From Phycisphaerales bacterium (GTDB taxonomy: Bacteria; Planctomycetota; Phycisphaerae; Tepidisphaerales; Tepidisphaeraceae), in NCBI GenBank assembly GCA_028288905.1, contig JAQGHJ010000841.1, positions 1 to 5,280 of the forward strand: 5,280 nt of DNA. Reading direction: 5' to 3'. Below the pieces are notes generated by a model. The model saw only the letters and a program-made list of their open reading frames with translations. It was not told the origin of the DNA and searched no databases. Below are positions 1 to 5,280 of the stretch, one piece after another. Both the position numbers and the translations under genes were made by a program. Positions within the stretch are counted from its first letter, which is position 1. Each line of letters begins with the position of its first letter.

Positions 1-209
1 GGCGGACCGGCCGTCGGTACGTCGCCGGGGCGGTCCACGGCGGGTGGGTCGGGCTGGTCGCCGGGTACGAGGCGGGCGTCGGGTTCGGGCAGTACCCCCG
101 GCGGCCGGCCGTCGACCTGGCGTTCGCGGTGGCGACGGCGCTGGTCCTCTACGCCGGCGTTCACATCCTGGGCCGACCGGCGGCGCGGCCGAACGCGAGC
201 GGTTCGTGA
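1..209 (+). CDS. C-terminal fragment of a membrane protein, 5' end outside the window
   Basis: This reading frame enters from the left edge (first whole codon at base 3) and ends at TGA 207-209, giving 68 visible residues. It has no start codon inside the window. I chose this frame because it gives a natural bacterial protein: a glycine and aromatic rich stretch (GGWVGLVAGYEAGVGFGQYP), then a basic PRRP turn, then one clear hydrophobic helix (VDLAFAVATALVLYAGVHIL, about visible residues 37-56), then a short polar tail ending NASGS. The competing frames here give arginine, proline and glycine rich shadow sequence. It is probably the last membrane segment of a multi-pass inner-membrane protein. 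The family is not recognised from this fragment. The next gene on the same strand starts 169 bases later, so co-transcription is possible but not shown. Confidence 0.7.
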   Translation, partial: RTGRRYVAGAVHGGWVGLVAGYEAGVGFGQYPRRPAVDLAFAVATALVLYAGVHILGRPAARPNASGS

Positions 210-211
210 TC

Positions 212-259
212 CGGCAGCCTCCCACGGGCGGGCTCTGCCGACGCCCGGGCTAGCGGCAG
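212..259 (+). other. Overlapping inverted repeats, possible pseudoknot or terminator
   Basis: Just after the stop of the first partial gene, CGGCAG (212-217) can pair with CTGCCG (235-240). CGGGCG (225-230) can pair with CGCCCG (242-247). A second CGGCAG (254-259) can also pair with 235-240. The last two pairings interlock as an H-type pseudoknot with two 6-bp stems and connecting loops of 4, 1 and 6 bases. There is no T-run after the stems, so a classical intrinsic terminator is not supported. It could be a transcript end structure, a leader structure for the gene at 379, or chance pairing in GC-rich sequence. Confidence 0.25.
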
Positions 260-378
260 GCCCTGGTGCGTCGCGGCGCACCGGAACCGGGGGGTGCCGG
301 CCCAGGCCGAGTGACGGGGAAGGCCGGGCGTGCCGGGCCGCTCGCCCCACGCGAACCGAGGCGCGACAAGGGTTCTTC

Positions 379-801
379 ATGGCCCAAGAGACGGCGGTCG
401 CGTACGGGGCCGTGTTCCTCGCCGGGCTGGTCGCGCACGCCCTCATGGCGTTCGGGCTGGCGGCCGGCCCGGCCGGGGTGACGTACCGGCCCATCGCGTC
501 AGAACTGGCCCTGATCGCGGTCTGGACGTTGGCGGCGGGCGCGGTCGCGGCCGGCGGGGCATTGCTCCTTCGGCGGTCGCCGGCCGGCGTCGCCGTCGTC
601 CGGGCCGGGGCCGCCGCCACGGCCTTCCTGACGGTCGGCCGCGTGGCGTATACCGTCTCCACGAACCCCGTGTACGCGGCCTTGTGGTCCACCCCGGCCC
701 CGGCCACGGCCACGGTCCAGACGCATTACCTGCTCAACAACCTGTGGGTGCCGGCCCTGCTGGCGGCCCTCACTTGGCTGCTACCCCGCCGTGCGACCTG
801 A
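379..801 (+). CDS. Small four-helix integral membrane protein of unknown function
   Basis: This 140-residue protein is mostly hydrophobic, with four predicted membrane helices at about residues 7-29, 42-64, 70-92 and 117-135. Positive charges fall in the short loop between helices 2 and 3 (RR 65-66) and at the C-terminus (RR 137-138), which fits both ends lying in the cytoplasm. No signal peptide, catalytic motif or known family signature is visible. Conspicuous polar residues are the H20 in helix 1, R88 in helix 3, and the THYLLNN segment (115-121) leading into helix 4. The ATG at 379 is supported by AAGGG (368-372), six bases upstream. The four-helix layout resembles many small DoxX-like or uncharacterised membrane proteins, but I do not assign it to one. 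The gene is followed by a 169-base gap before the large NTPase gene, so a functional link between them is not indicated. Confidence 0.75.
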   Translation: MAQETAVAYGAVFLAGLVAHALMAFGLAAGPAGVTYRPIASELALIAVWTLAAGAVAAGGALLLRRSPAGVAVVRAGAAATAFLTVGRVAYTVSTNPVYAALWSTPAPATATVQTHYLLNNLWVPALLAALTWLLPRRAT

Positions 802-834
802 CCGCCGGTGTGCCACGCCTACCTGTCGCCGACG

Positions 835-959
835 AATCCTAACGTTGACCGTACCTAGCTGATCGGTGATTGTTGGCCGTCATGCCCCTCGCCCCGCCGG
901 TCCCGGCCGCCCTCGACCCACGTCCGGTGTCCGCCGCTACATCGGTCTGCCGTAGGATT
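835..959. repeat. AT-rich inverted repeat bracketing the gap before the NTPase gene
   Basis: AATCCTA (835-841) is the exact reverse complement of TAGGATT (953-959). The pairing extends to nine pairs if one A (842) is bulged, because CG at 843-844 matches CG at 951-952. The right arm ends directly before the GGGGGAG ribosome binding site, and the left arm lies just upstream of the promoter-like TTGACC. The arms could be operator half-sites or pair in a leader transcript. A 7-bp match within a gap of this size is not rare by chance. Confidence 0.3.
845..873 (+). promoter_or_regulatory. Weak sigma-70-like promoter candidate for the NTPase gene
   Basis: TTGACC (845-850) matches the -35 consensus at five of six positions. 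After a 17-base spacer comes GATTGT (868-873), which matches the -10 consensus at only three of six. The site sits in a locally AT-richer patch (about 835-875) of an otherwise GC-rich gap, roughly 100 bases before the ATG of the large gene. The weak -10 and the poorly defined promoters of planctomycetes keep confidence low. Confidence 0.2.
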
Positions 960-966
960 GGGGGAG
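960..966 (+). promoter_or_regulatory. Ribosome binding site fixing the NTPase start
   Basis: GGGGGAG lies four bases before the ATG at 971. An in-frame TAG stop at 953-955 lies just upstream with no alternative start codon between it and the ATG, so the N-terminus of the large protein cannot extend further upstream. Confidence 0.7.
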
Positions 967-970
967 CCCA

Positions 971-3900
971 ATGACCTCCGACCCGCTGTTCCGCAAGATC
1001 GTCGCTCGGCTGTCCGAGAAGGGTCTTGACGACGATGCATTCGAGCGGTGCGCCCAGGACCTGCTCCGCGACACCTACCCGGGGCTCGTTCCGGTCACCG
1101 GCGGCGACGACGCCGGGTTCGACGGGGCGATCGGGTCGCCGGGCGGCCCGTACCCGCTCGTCTGCACGGTCGGCGGCGACGCGGTCGGCAACCTCCGGAA
1201 GAACCTGACGACCTACCTCGCCAAGCGGCGGGGCCCGCCGCTGGCCGTGTTCGCGACGCCAAGGGCCCTGACCCCACGGCGGAAGCGGAACCTGGCGGAC
1301 GCGGCGACGGCGCTCGGCGTCACCCTGGTCAACGTCCACGACCAGGCCGACTTCGCGAACCGCCTGTACCGCAGCCCCCGGTGGCGGCGCGACCTGCTCG
1401 GCGTCACCGGCGACCCACCGGCCCTGTCGGCCCTGCCGGCCCGAGGGCGGTACGCCCCGCCCGGCGTCCCGGTCGGCCGCGAAGCGGAGGTCGAGTGGCT
1501 CCGCTCGACGCCGGGCGACCTCCTGCTCGTCGGCCAGCCGGGCTGCGGCAAGACGTACCTGCACCAGCACCTGGCCGCCGCCGGGCTCTGCCTGTTCGCG
1601 GTCGACGCCGACCCGGGACGGCTGGCGGACGCGGTCCGGGAGCAGGTCCCGGCGGTCGTCGTCCTCGACGACGCCCACGTCGACCCGGGCCGGCTCCGCG
1701 GGCTGGTGCGGCTCCGGGCCGAGTGCGGGGCGGCGTTCGCCATCCACGCCAACTGCTGGCCGGGTTCGGAGCGCGAACTGCGGGCCGTGCTGTCGGTCGG
1801 TCCCGGGTCGGTCCGCCCGCTCGACCCGCTGCCGCGGCCGCTGGTGCTCCGGCTGATAGAGCAGAACGGCATCTACGGGCCGGACGAACTGCTCCACGTC
1901 CTGCTCGACCAGGCCGGCGGGATGCCGGGCCTCGCGGCCGCCCTGTGCGAGGCGTGCAAGCGTTCAGGCGTGCAGCGCGTCTGGTCCGGCGAGGCGCTGG
2001 CCGACCTGCTCCTGTACGACCCCCGGCTCGTCCCGGGCGAGCGGGAGCGGGCCGTGCTGGCCGCGTTCGCGCTCGGCGGCCGCGCGGGGATGCGGTCGGC
2101 GGACGTGGCGGTCTGCCTCGGGCTGCCCCAGGTCGATCTGCGTGCCGCGACGGCCGGCCTCGGGGCTGGCGGCGTCGTGGCGGAGGACGGCCCGGACCGG
2201 CTGCGGGTGCGGCCCGAGGCCCTGGCGGCCGTGCTGGTGCGGGACGTGTTCTTCGGCGGCCCGGCCTCGCTCGACCCGGGGCCGCTGCTGGCCGCCGCCC
2301 CGTCGCCGGCCGCGGCCGCCCACGTCCTAATGAGCGCCCGGCAGCGCGGGGCCCGCGTGCCGGCGGACCTGCTCGAACCGTTGGTCCTCGCCGCCGAAGA
2401 CGACCAGGGCGTGTGGGAGCACTTCGCCTGGGTGGACGAGGCGTGCGCCCGGGCGGTGATCGAGCGGTTCCCGGAGCGGGCGTGCCTGGCCGCGACCGGG
2501 CTGCTCCACTTCTCCCCTGACCGGGCGCTGCGGCTCCTGCTCGCCGCGGACGCGGCCGGCGCGGTGCGGTCCGAGTCGGCGATCGAGCACCCGCGCCGGC
2601 GGGTCACCGACTGGCTGGTCGGCAACCTGGAGCCGGGCACGACGGTCGAGCGCCGGCTGCTCCTGCTGGCGGCGGTCGACGGGTGGCGGGGCGAGGCGGC
2701 AGGCGGGGCGGCGTCGGGCACCGTCGGCTGGGCGCTGGGCGAGGCGCTCCGGCCGAACGTCCACACGATGCGGACGAAACCCGGCACCGGCTCGGACTTC
2801 GTCGTAACGCAGGGCCTGCTCACGCAGGCCGACCTGGCTGGCGTCGCCGACCTCTGGCCGCGCATCCGCGAGGCCCTGCCGTCCCTGCCGGTCGGCGGCT
2901 GGAGGGCCGTGCTCGACGCCGTCGAGGCGTGGTGCTTCCCGGGCCGGTTCGGCTTCGGCCAAGCCGTGCCGGCGGAACGGGACCGCTACATGCGGGACGC
3001 CGGGCGGCGGATGATCGCGGACGTGCTCGCGCTCCCGGGGTGCCCCCGCGCGTGCCGGACGTGGGCGGCCCGGCACAACGAGTGGGCGAACCTCGGGCTG
3101 GCGGTCACGGAAGACCCAGTGTTCGCCGTCCTGTTCGCCGACCGCGACCACGACCCGGACGGGCGGGCCGCGTGGGACCGGCGGGAGCGGGAACTGCGGG
3201 GGCTCGCCGCACGGTTCGCGGGCCGGCCGGCGGGCGAGGCGGTCGACGAGCTATGGTCGGTCGACCGGGAGGTCGCCGAGTTCGGCAGCATGGGCGGCGG
3301 CGACGGCCGGGGCTACCTGTACCACTTCGCCGGCCAGGGAGCGGCGGACCCGGACGGGTGGCTGGCGGCCCTGGTCAGGCGGGAGATGTCGGCCGAGTAC
3401 GTGCAGCCGTTCCTGGAGGCCGTCGGGCGATGCGACCGCGCGCGGTCCGAGCACTGGTTCCGCGACCTCTTGGGGCGGCCGACCTACATTGCGATGGCGG
3501 CCAGGGTCGCGTTGACCTCGGCCGCGGTTTCGGACGCCCTGGTCGAGGAAGCGGTTCGTAAGGTCGTGCCGCCGGCGGGCGAGCGGGGCCAACACTGGAT
3601 GATGGGTTGGCAGGTGTCCGAGCCGACCGCGGCGCGGCTGCTCCGCCACCCGGCCCCGGCGGTCCGGGGGGCCGCGGCGGTCGCCGAATGGACGCGGGAG
3701 CACCCGGGCGGGACGGTCCGGCCGCTGGTCGTGGAGGCGTGGCGGTCGGCCGTCCCGGACATCGCGGCCGGGGACCACTACCTGGGCGACATCTTTGCGT
3801 CCCACCCGGAATTGGCGCTCGCCTGGGTCGAGCACCTGCTTGCCCGCGTCGGGCCGGCCGAGTACGTCGATTCGTTCGGGGTCTGCCGAGCAGCGGCCGT

Positions 3901-4333
3901 GCTCGGCCGTGACGAGCGGCGGCGACTGCTGGCGAGGGTAGGTGGGGACAACTACCGGGAGGAAGGGTTCGACGCCCTGGTCGGCGACGACGCCGACCTG
4001 TTCGCGGAGTGGTTCACCGCCCAGCCCGGGGGCTATTTCCGCCTCAAGCCGCTCGACCGACTGGTCTCCCCACGCTGGGAACAAATGGCTTTGGCCGCGC
4101 TGAGGTCGGGGGCGACGCCCGACGAGGTGGCGGACCACTGCACGCCGACGCATTGGGAGATTTCGGGGTCGCGGTCCGCGTACTGGCGGGGGCTGCTGCC
4201 GGCGTACGAGCGGCTCGCGGAGCACCCGGACGCCCGGCTCCGCCTGGCCGGTCGCCGGGGCCTGGAGTGGGCCCACTGGAACCTGGAGAAGGGGCTGGAG
4301 TCGGAGCGGCGCGAGGCCGTCTACGGCCGGTGA
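971..4333 (+). CDS. STAND-type P-loop NTPase with degenerate restriction-endonuclease-like N-terminus
   Basis: This 1120-residue protein has three parts. Residues 1-145 resemble a PD-(D/E)XK (Mrr-like) fold: E25 in the first helix, then D51 in GGDDAGFDGAI. The expected Q/E-x-K on the next strand reads V64-C65-T66, so nuclease activity is doubtful. Residues 168-430 form a STAND-like ATPase: VGRE (168-171) leading in, Walker A GQPGCGKT (188-195), Walker B VVVLDDAH (229-236), a strand ending AIHANCWPG (257-265), and an NB-ARC/NACHT-like G-x-P motif, GMP (317-319). A probable winged helix follows (about 356-428). Residues 430-1120 are mostly helical, with HEAT- or TPR-like stretches (LLRHPAPAVRGAAAVAEW near 890), but no repeat family is clear. 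It ends in a tryptophan and tyrosine rich region (about 1000-1120). STAND proteins are ATP-driven switches in which a C-terminal sensor triggers oligomerisation and an N-terminal effector. Avs-type anti-phage proteins pair nucleases with STAND cores in this order. Here a defence role is inferred. No partner gene is adjacent. It is probably cytoplasmic, with no signal peptide or membrane helix. Confidence 0.85.
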   Translation: MTSDPLFRKIVARLSEKGLDDDAFERCAQDLLRDTYPGLVPVTGGDDAGFDGAIGSPGGPYPLVCTVGGDAVGNLRKNLTTYLAKRRGPPLAVFATPRALTPRRKRNLADAATALGVTLVNVHDQADFANRLYRSPRWRRDLLGVTGDPPALSALPARGRYAPPGVPVGREAEVEWLRSTPGDLLLVGQPGCGKTYLHQHLAAAGLCLFAVDADPGRLADAVREQVPAVVVLDDAHVDPGRLRGLVRLRAECGAAFAIHANCWPGSERELRAVLSVGPGSVRPLDPLPRPLVLRLIEQNGIYGPDELLHVLLDQAGGMPGLAAALCEACKRSGVQRVWSGEALADLLLYDPRLVPGERERAVLAAFALGGRAGMRSADVAVCLGLPQVDLRAATAGLGAGGVVAEDGPDRLRVRPEALAAVLVRDVFFGGPASLDPGPLLAAAPSPAAAAHVLMSARQRGARVPADLLEPLVLAAEDDQGVWEHFAWVDEACARAVIERFPERACLAATGLLHFSPDRALRLLLAADAAGAVRSESAIEHPRRRVTDWLVGNLEPGTTVERRLLLLAAVDGWRGEAAGGAASGTVGWALGEALRPNVHTMRTKPGTGSDFVVTQGLLTQADLAGVADLWPRIREALPSLPVGGWRAVLDAVEAWCFPGRFGFGQAVPAERDRYMRDAGRRMIADVLALPGCPRACRTWAARHNEWANLGLAVTEDPVFAVLFADRDHDPDGRAAWDRRERELRGLAARFAGRPAGEAVDELWSVDREVAEFGSMGGGDGRGYLYHFAGQGAADPDGWLAALVRREMSAEYVQPFLEAVGRCDRARSEHWFRDLLGRPTYIAMAARVALTSAAVSDALVEEAVRKVVPPAGERGQHWMMGWQVSEPTAARLLRHPAPAVRGAAAVAEWTREHPGGTVRPLVVEAWRSAVPDIAAGDHYLGDIFASHPELALAWVEHLLARVGPAEYVDSFGVCRAAAVLGRDERRRLLARVGGDNYREEGFDALVGDDADLFAEWFTAQPGGYFRLKPLDRLVSPRWEQMALAALRSGATPDEVADHCTPTHWEISGSRSAYWRGLLPAYERLAEHPDARLRLAGRRGLEWAHWNLEKGLESERREAVYGR

Positions 4334-4351
4334 GCATTTCCGGGCCTGCGG

Positions 4352-4378
4352 ACGGCAAATGGTCAGTGACCACGCCGT
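4352..4378 (+). promoter_or_regulatory. Hairpin centred on a 13-base palindrome between the NTPase and cupin genes
   Basis: TGGTCAGTGACCA (4360-4372) is a perfect palindrome around a single central G. It is flanked by ACGGC (4352-4356) and GCCGT (4374-4378), which also pair. As RNA this gives a 5-bp outer stem, an AAA/C internal loop, a 5-bp inner stem and an AGT loop. It starts 18 bases after the NTPase stop and ends 9 bases before the proposed cupin GTG. No T-run follows, so it is either an atypical terminator for the NTPase transcript or an operator or leader structure for the cupin gene. Confidence 0.35.
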
Positions 4379-4387
4379 ACCAATCGG

Positions 4388-4736
4388 GTGAGGTTTTTCG
4401 ACACGACGGATCACCAAGGCCCGTTCGAGCCGCTGGCCGTGACCGCGGCGGCACAGGCGGCGATGATGGTGTTGGCCTCGGGGCGAGGCGTCCGGGGCGG
4501 CGGTCGAGAACGAGCACCCGGGGGCCGAGCAGTGGCCGTACGTCGTGTCGGGGACCGGCCGGGCCCGGGTCGGGCGGCGGACGGTGCGGCTGAGGGCCGG
4601 GTCGCTGCTGGTGATCGGACGGGGCAAGTGGCACCGAGTGACCGGGACGGGCGGCGAGCCGATGGTCACGCTCAACCTGTACGTCCCGCCGGCGTACACG
4701 ACAGGCGGGGACGTGCGGGTAGCTGTCGCGCGATGA
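4388..4736 (+). pseudogene. Small cupin-domain protein, split by a +1 frameshift
   Basis: Two frames together encode one single-domain cupin of about 115 residues. The first part starts at GTG 4388 (VRFFDTTDHQGPFEPLAVTA, then AQAAMMVLASG). After the G run at 4480-4483 the family pattern continues one frame over as GEASGAAVENEHPGAEQW, YVVSGTGRARVG, then LRAGSLLVIGRGKWHRV and LNLYVPPAY, ending at TGA 4734-4736. Removing one G restores a continuous protein. Likely metal ligands survive: the H in NEHPGAEQW, the E in AEQ, and the H in KWH. The usual proline of cupin motif 2 is a glycine. Small cupins bind a metal and act as enzymes or ligand sensors; the substrate cannot be told here. The GTG start has no good ribosome binding site, so the start is less certain than the domain. 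The first frame has no nearby stop and would run on to 5113 as low-complexity sequence. It is either a recent pseudogene or a sequencing error in a G run. Confidence 0.7.
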
Positions 4737-4799
4737 GCCGCCACCGCACGTCGCCCCGGATCGTATGGGCCGCCATCTCCACGGCAGACAGGGCTCATC
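4732..4799. repeat. Inverted repeat spanning both convergent stop codons
   Basis: GATGAGCC (4732-4739) is the exact reverse complement of GGCTCATC (4792-4799). Each arm contains the stop codon of one convergent gene: TGA at 4734-4736 for the cupin, and TGA read from 4797 to 4795 for the H-X9-DG protein. The 52 bases between the arms contain only a minor 4-bp hairpin (ATGG/CCAT near 4766-4777). The position suits a shared bidirectional transcript end, but the long loop and absence of T-runs make this uncertain. Confidence 0.3.
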
Positions 4800-5280
4800 C
4801 GCCCGCCCGGTCCAGCACAGTCAGCCACGCCTTCGGGAACCCGCCCGGGTTGGCGGCGGACGCCGTTCGGACGGCGGCCAGCCAATCGACGGTCCGGACC
4901 CGGCCGACGTGCCCGTCCAGGTACAGCACGTTCCACGCCGGCGGGTGGTGCCCCCGGGCGGCCGCGGCCGCGTCCCCCGACCCGTCCGCCGGCGTCTCGA
5001 CGCCCCGGAAGTCATGCGTGTCGTGGAGGATCGCGACCGCCGCGGCCCCGGCCGTCCCGACGCTGTGCCGCTCGTACCCGGCCAGCAGCCCCTTCGGCCC
5101 CCAGGCCCCGTAGGACCAGAGGTCGCCGCCGGCCGGCACGTAGGCGTACCCGTAGCTCGTCCCGGGGAACATCGACCCGCCGACCGGGGTGTCCCCGAAC
5201 CCGTCGGCCGGCGACCCGTCCGGCACCAGGTCCGCGTCCCCCGGGCACCGGAGCGCGCTGCCGCCCCGGAGGTACGCCTG
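4795..5280 (-). CDS. DUF1559-like H-X9-DG protein, C-terminal part (5' end outside the window)
   Basis: The frame is open from the right edge to TGA at 4797-4795, giving 161 visible residues. Internal GTG codons such as 5226 could be called as starts, but the 18 codons upstream of it continue family-like sequence (YLRGGSALRCPGDADLVPDG), so the true start lies outside. Visible hallmarks are the RCPGDA segment, GTSYGYAYVP, a glycine and tryptophan rich stretch (GGDLWSYGAWGPKG), and an exact H-X9-DG motif, HPPAWNVLYLDG (codons 4947 to 4912). In this family the motif ends proteins that usually begin with a prepilin-type N-terminal methylation signal and helix. They are probably exported or surface pseudopilin-like proteins, and their exact function is unknown. 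The prepilin signal, if present, is outside the window. A 46-residue tail follows DG. The gene is convergent with the cupin and so belongs to a separate transcript. Confidence 0.8.
   Translation of the reverse strand, partial: QAYLRGGSALRCPGDADLVPDGSPADGFGDTPVGGSMFPGTSYGYAYVPAGGDLWSYGAWGPKGLLAGYERHSVGTAGAAAVAILHDTHDFRGVETPADGSGDAAAAARGHHPPAWNVLYLDGHVGRVRTVDWLAAVRTASAANPGGFPKAWLTVLDRAGG

Noticed and set aside
44..253. 69-codon plus-strand frame at the left edge
   Set aside because: Its arginine and glycine rich translation is a shadow of the membrane protein tail ending at 209, which has a convincing hydrophobic helix.
692..714. Short CCGGCC/ACGGCC-like tandem pattern
   Set aside because: It encodes an Ala, Pro and Thr run (TPAPATATV) inside the small membrane protein. 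It is explained by codon use and is too short to call a repeat.
839..1897. Minus-strand open frame of 352 codons
   Set aside because: It lies opposite the N-terminal and ATPase domains of the large gene, which carry clear motifs. Its translation is low complexity with no recognisable fold.
1048..2520. Plus-strand open frame of 490 codons in another frame of the NTPase gene
   Set aside because: Its translation is mostly Arg, Pro, Gly and Ala, a frame-shifted reading of a GC-rich gene. The Walker motifs are in the 971-4333 frame.
4478..4487. Programmed +1 frameshift in the cupin
   Set aside because: There is no stop codon next to the shift and no stimulatory structure seen. TCG GGG CGA is not a known slippery site. 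A mutation or sequencing error in a G run is simpler.
3251..4936. Minus-strand open frame of 561 codons
   Set aside because: It overlaps the NTPase, the cupin and the H-X9-DG gene on the other strand or frame. Its product is arginine, proline and glycine rich with no domain, typical of an antisense shadow in GC-rich DNA.
4388..5113. A single 241-residue protein reading through the cupin start frame
   Set aside because: Cupin similarity stops at about 4483 in this frame and continues in the next frame. The remainder is low-complexity sequence that also runs antisense to the H-X9-DG gene.
1..5280. CRISPR array, tRNA or rRNA genes, insertion sequence ends
   Set aside because: No regularly spaced repeats, no tRNA-like cloverleaf or rRNA sequence, and no transposase or terminal repeats with target duplications were seen on either strand.

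Overview
This is a very GC-rich bacterial window, most likely from a planctomycete and probably near the Gemmataceae. The best taxonomic clue is the protein at the right edge. It carries an exact H-X9-DG motif and looks like a DUF1559-type 'prepilin-type processing-associated' protein, a family strongly expanded in Planctomycetes. Base composition and codon use look uniform across the genes, so nothing suggests recent transfer of a single gene. The genus is an inference, not a sequence match.

Layout, left to right. Bases 1-209 are the tail of a membrane protein that enters from outside the window (+). A GC-rich gap of 169 bases follows, with overlapping inverted repeats that could form a pseudoknot. 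Bases 379-801 (+) encode a 140-residue protein with four predicted membrane helices and no recognised family. A second gap of 169 bases (802-970) has a weak promoter-like site and an AT-rich inverted repeat, and ends in a good ribosome binding site. Bases 971-4333 (+) encode the main feature, a 1120-residue STAND-type P-loop NTPase. It has an N-terminal restriction-endonuclease-like domain whose catalytic lysine position appears lost, a Walker A/B NTPase core, a probable winged helix, and about 690 residues of C-terminal helical sequence without a recognised domain. A 54-base gap holds a two-part hairpin centred on a 13-base palindrome. Bases 4388-4736 (+) encode a small cupin that is split by one extra base in a G run near 4480. 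Bases 4795-5280 (-) are the C-terminal part of the H-X9-DG protein, convergent with the cupin.

The genes do not form an obvious pathway. The gaps of 169, 54 and 58 bases and the convergent right-hand end argue against one tight operon. The large NTPase has the layout of conflict or defence sensors (effector-like N-terminus, STAND switch, long helical sensor), like Avs-type anti-phage proteins. It stands alone here, and a defence role is an inference from architecture only. No RNA genes, CRISPR arrays, insertion sequences or attachment sites were seen.
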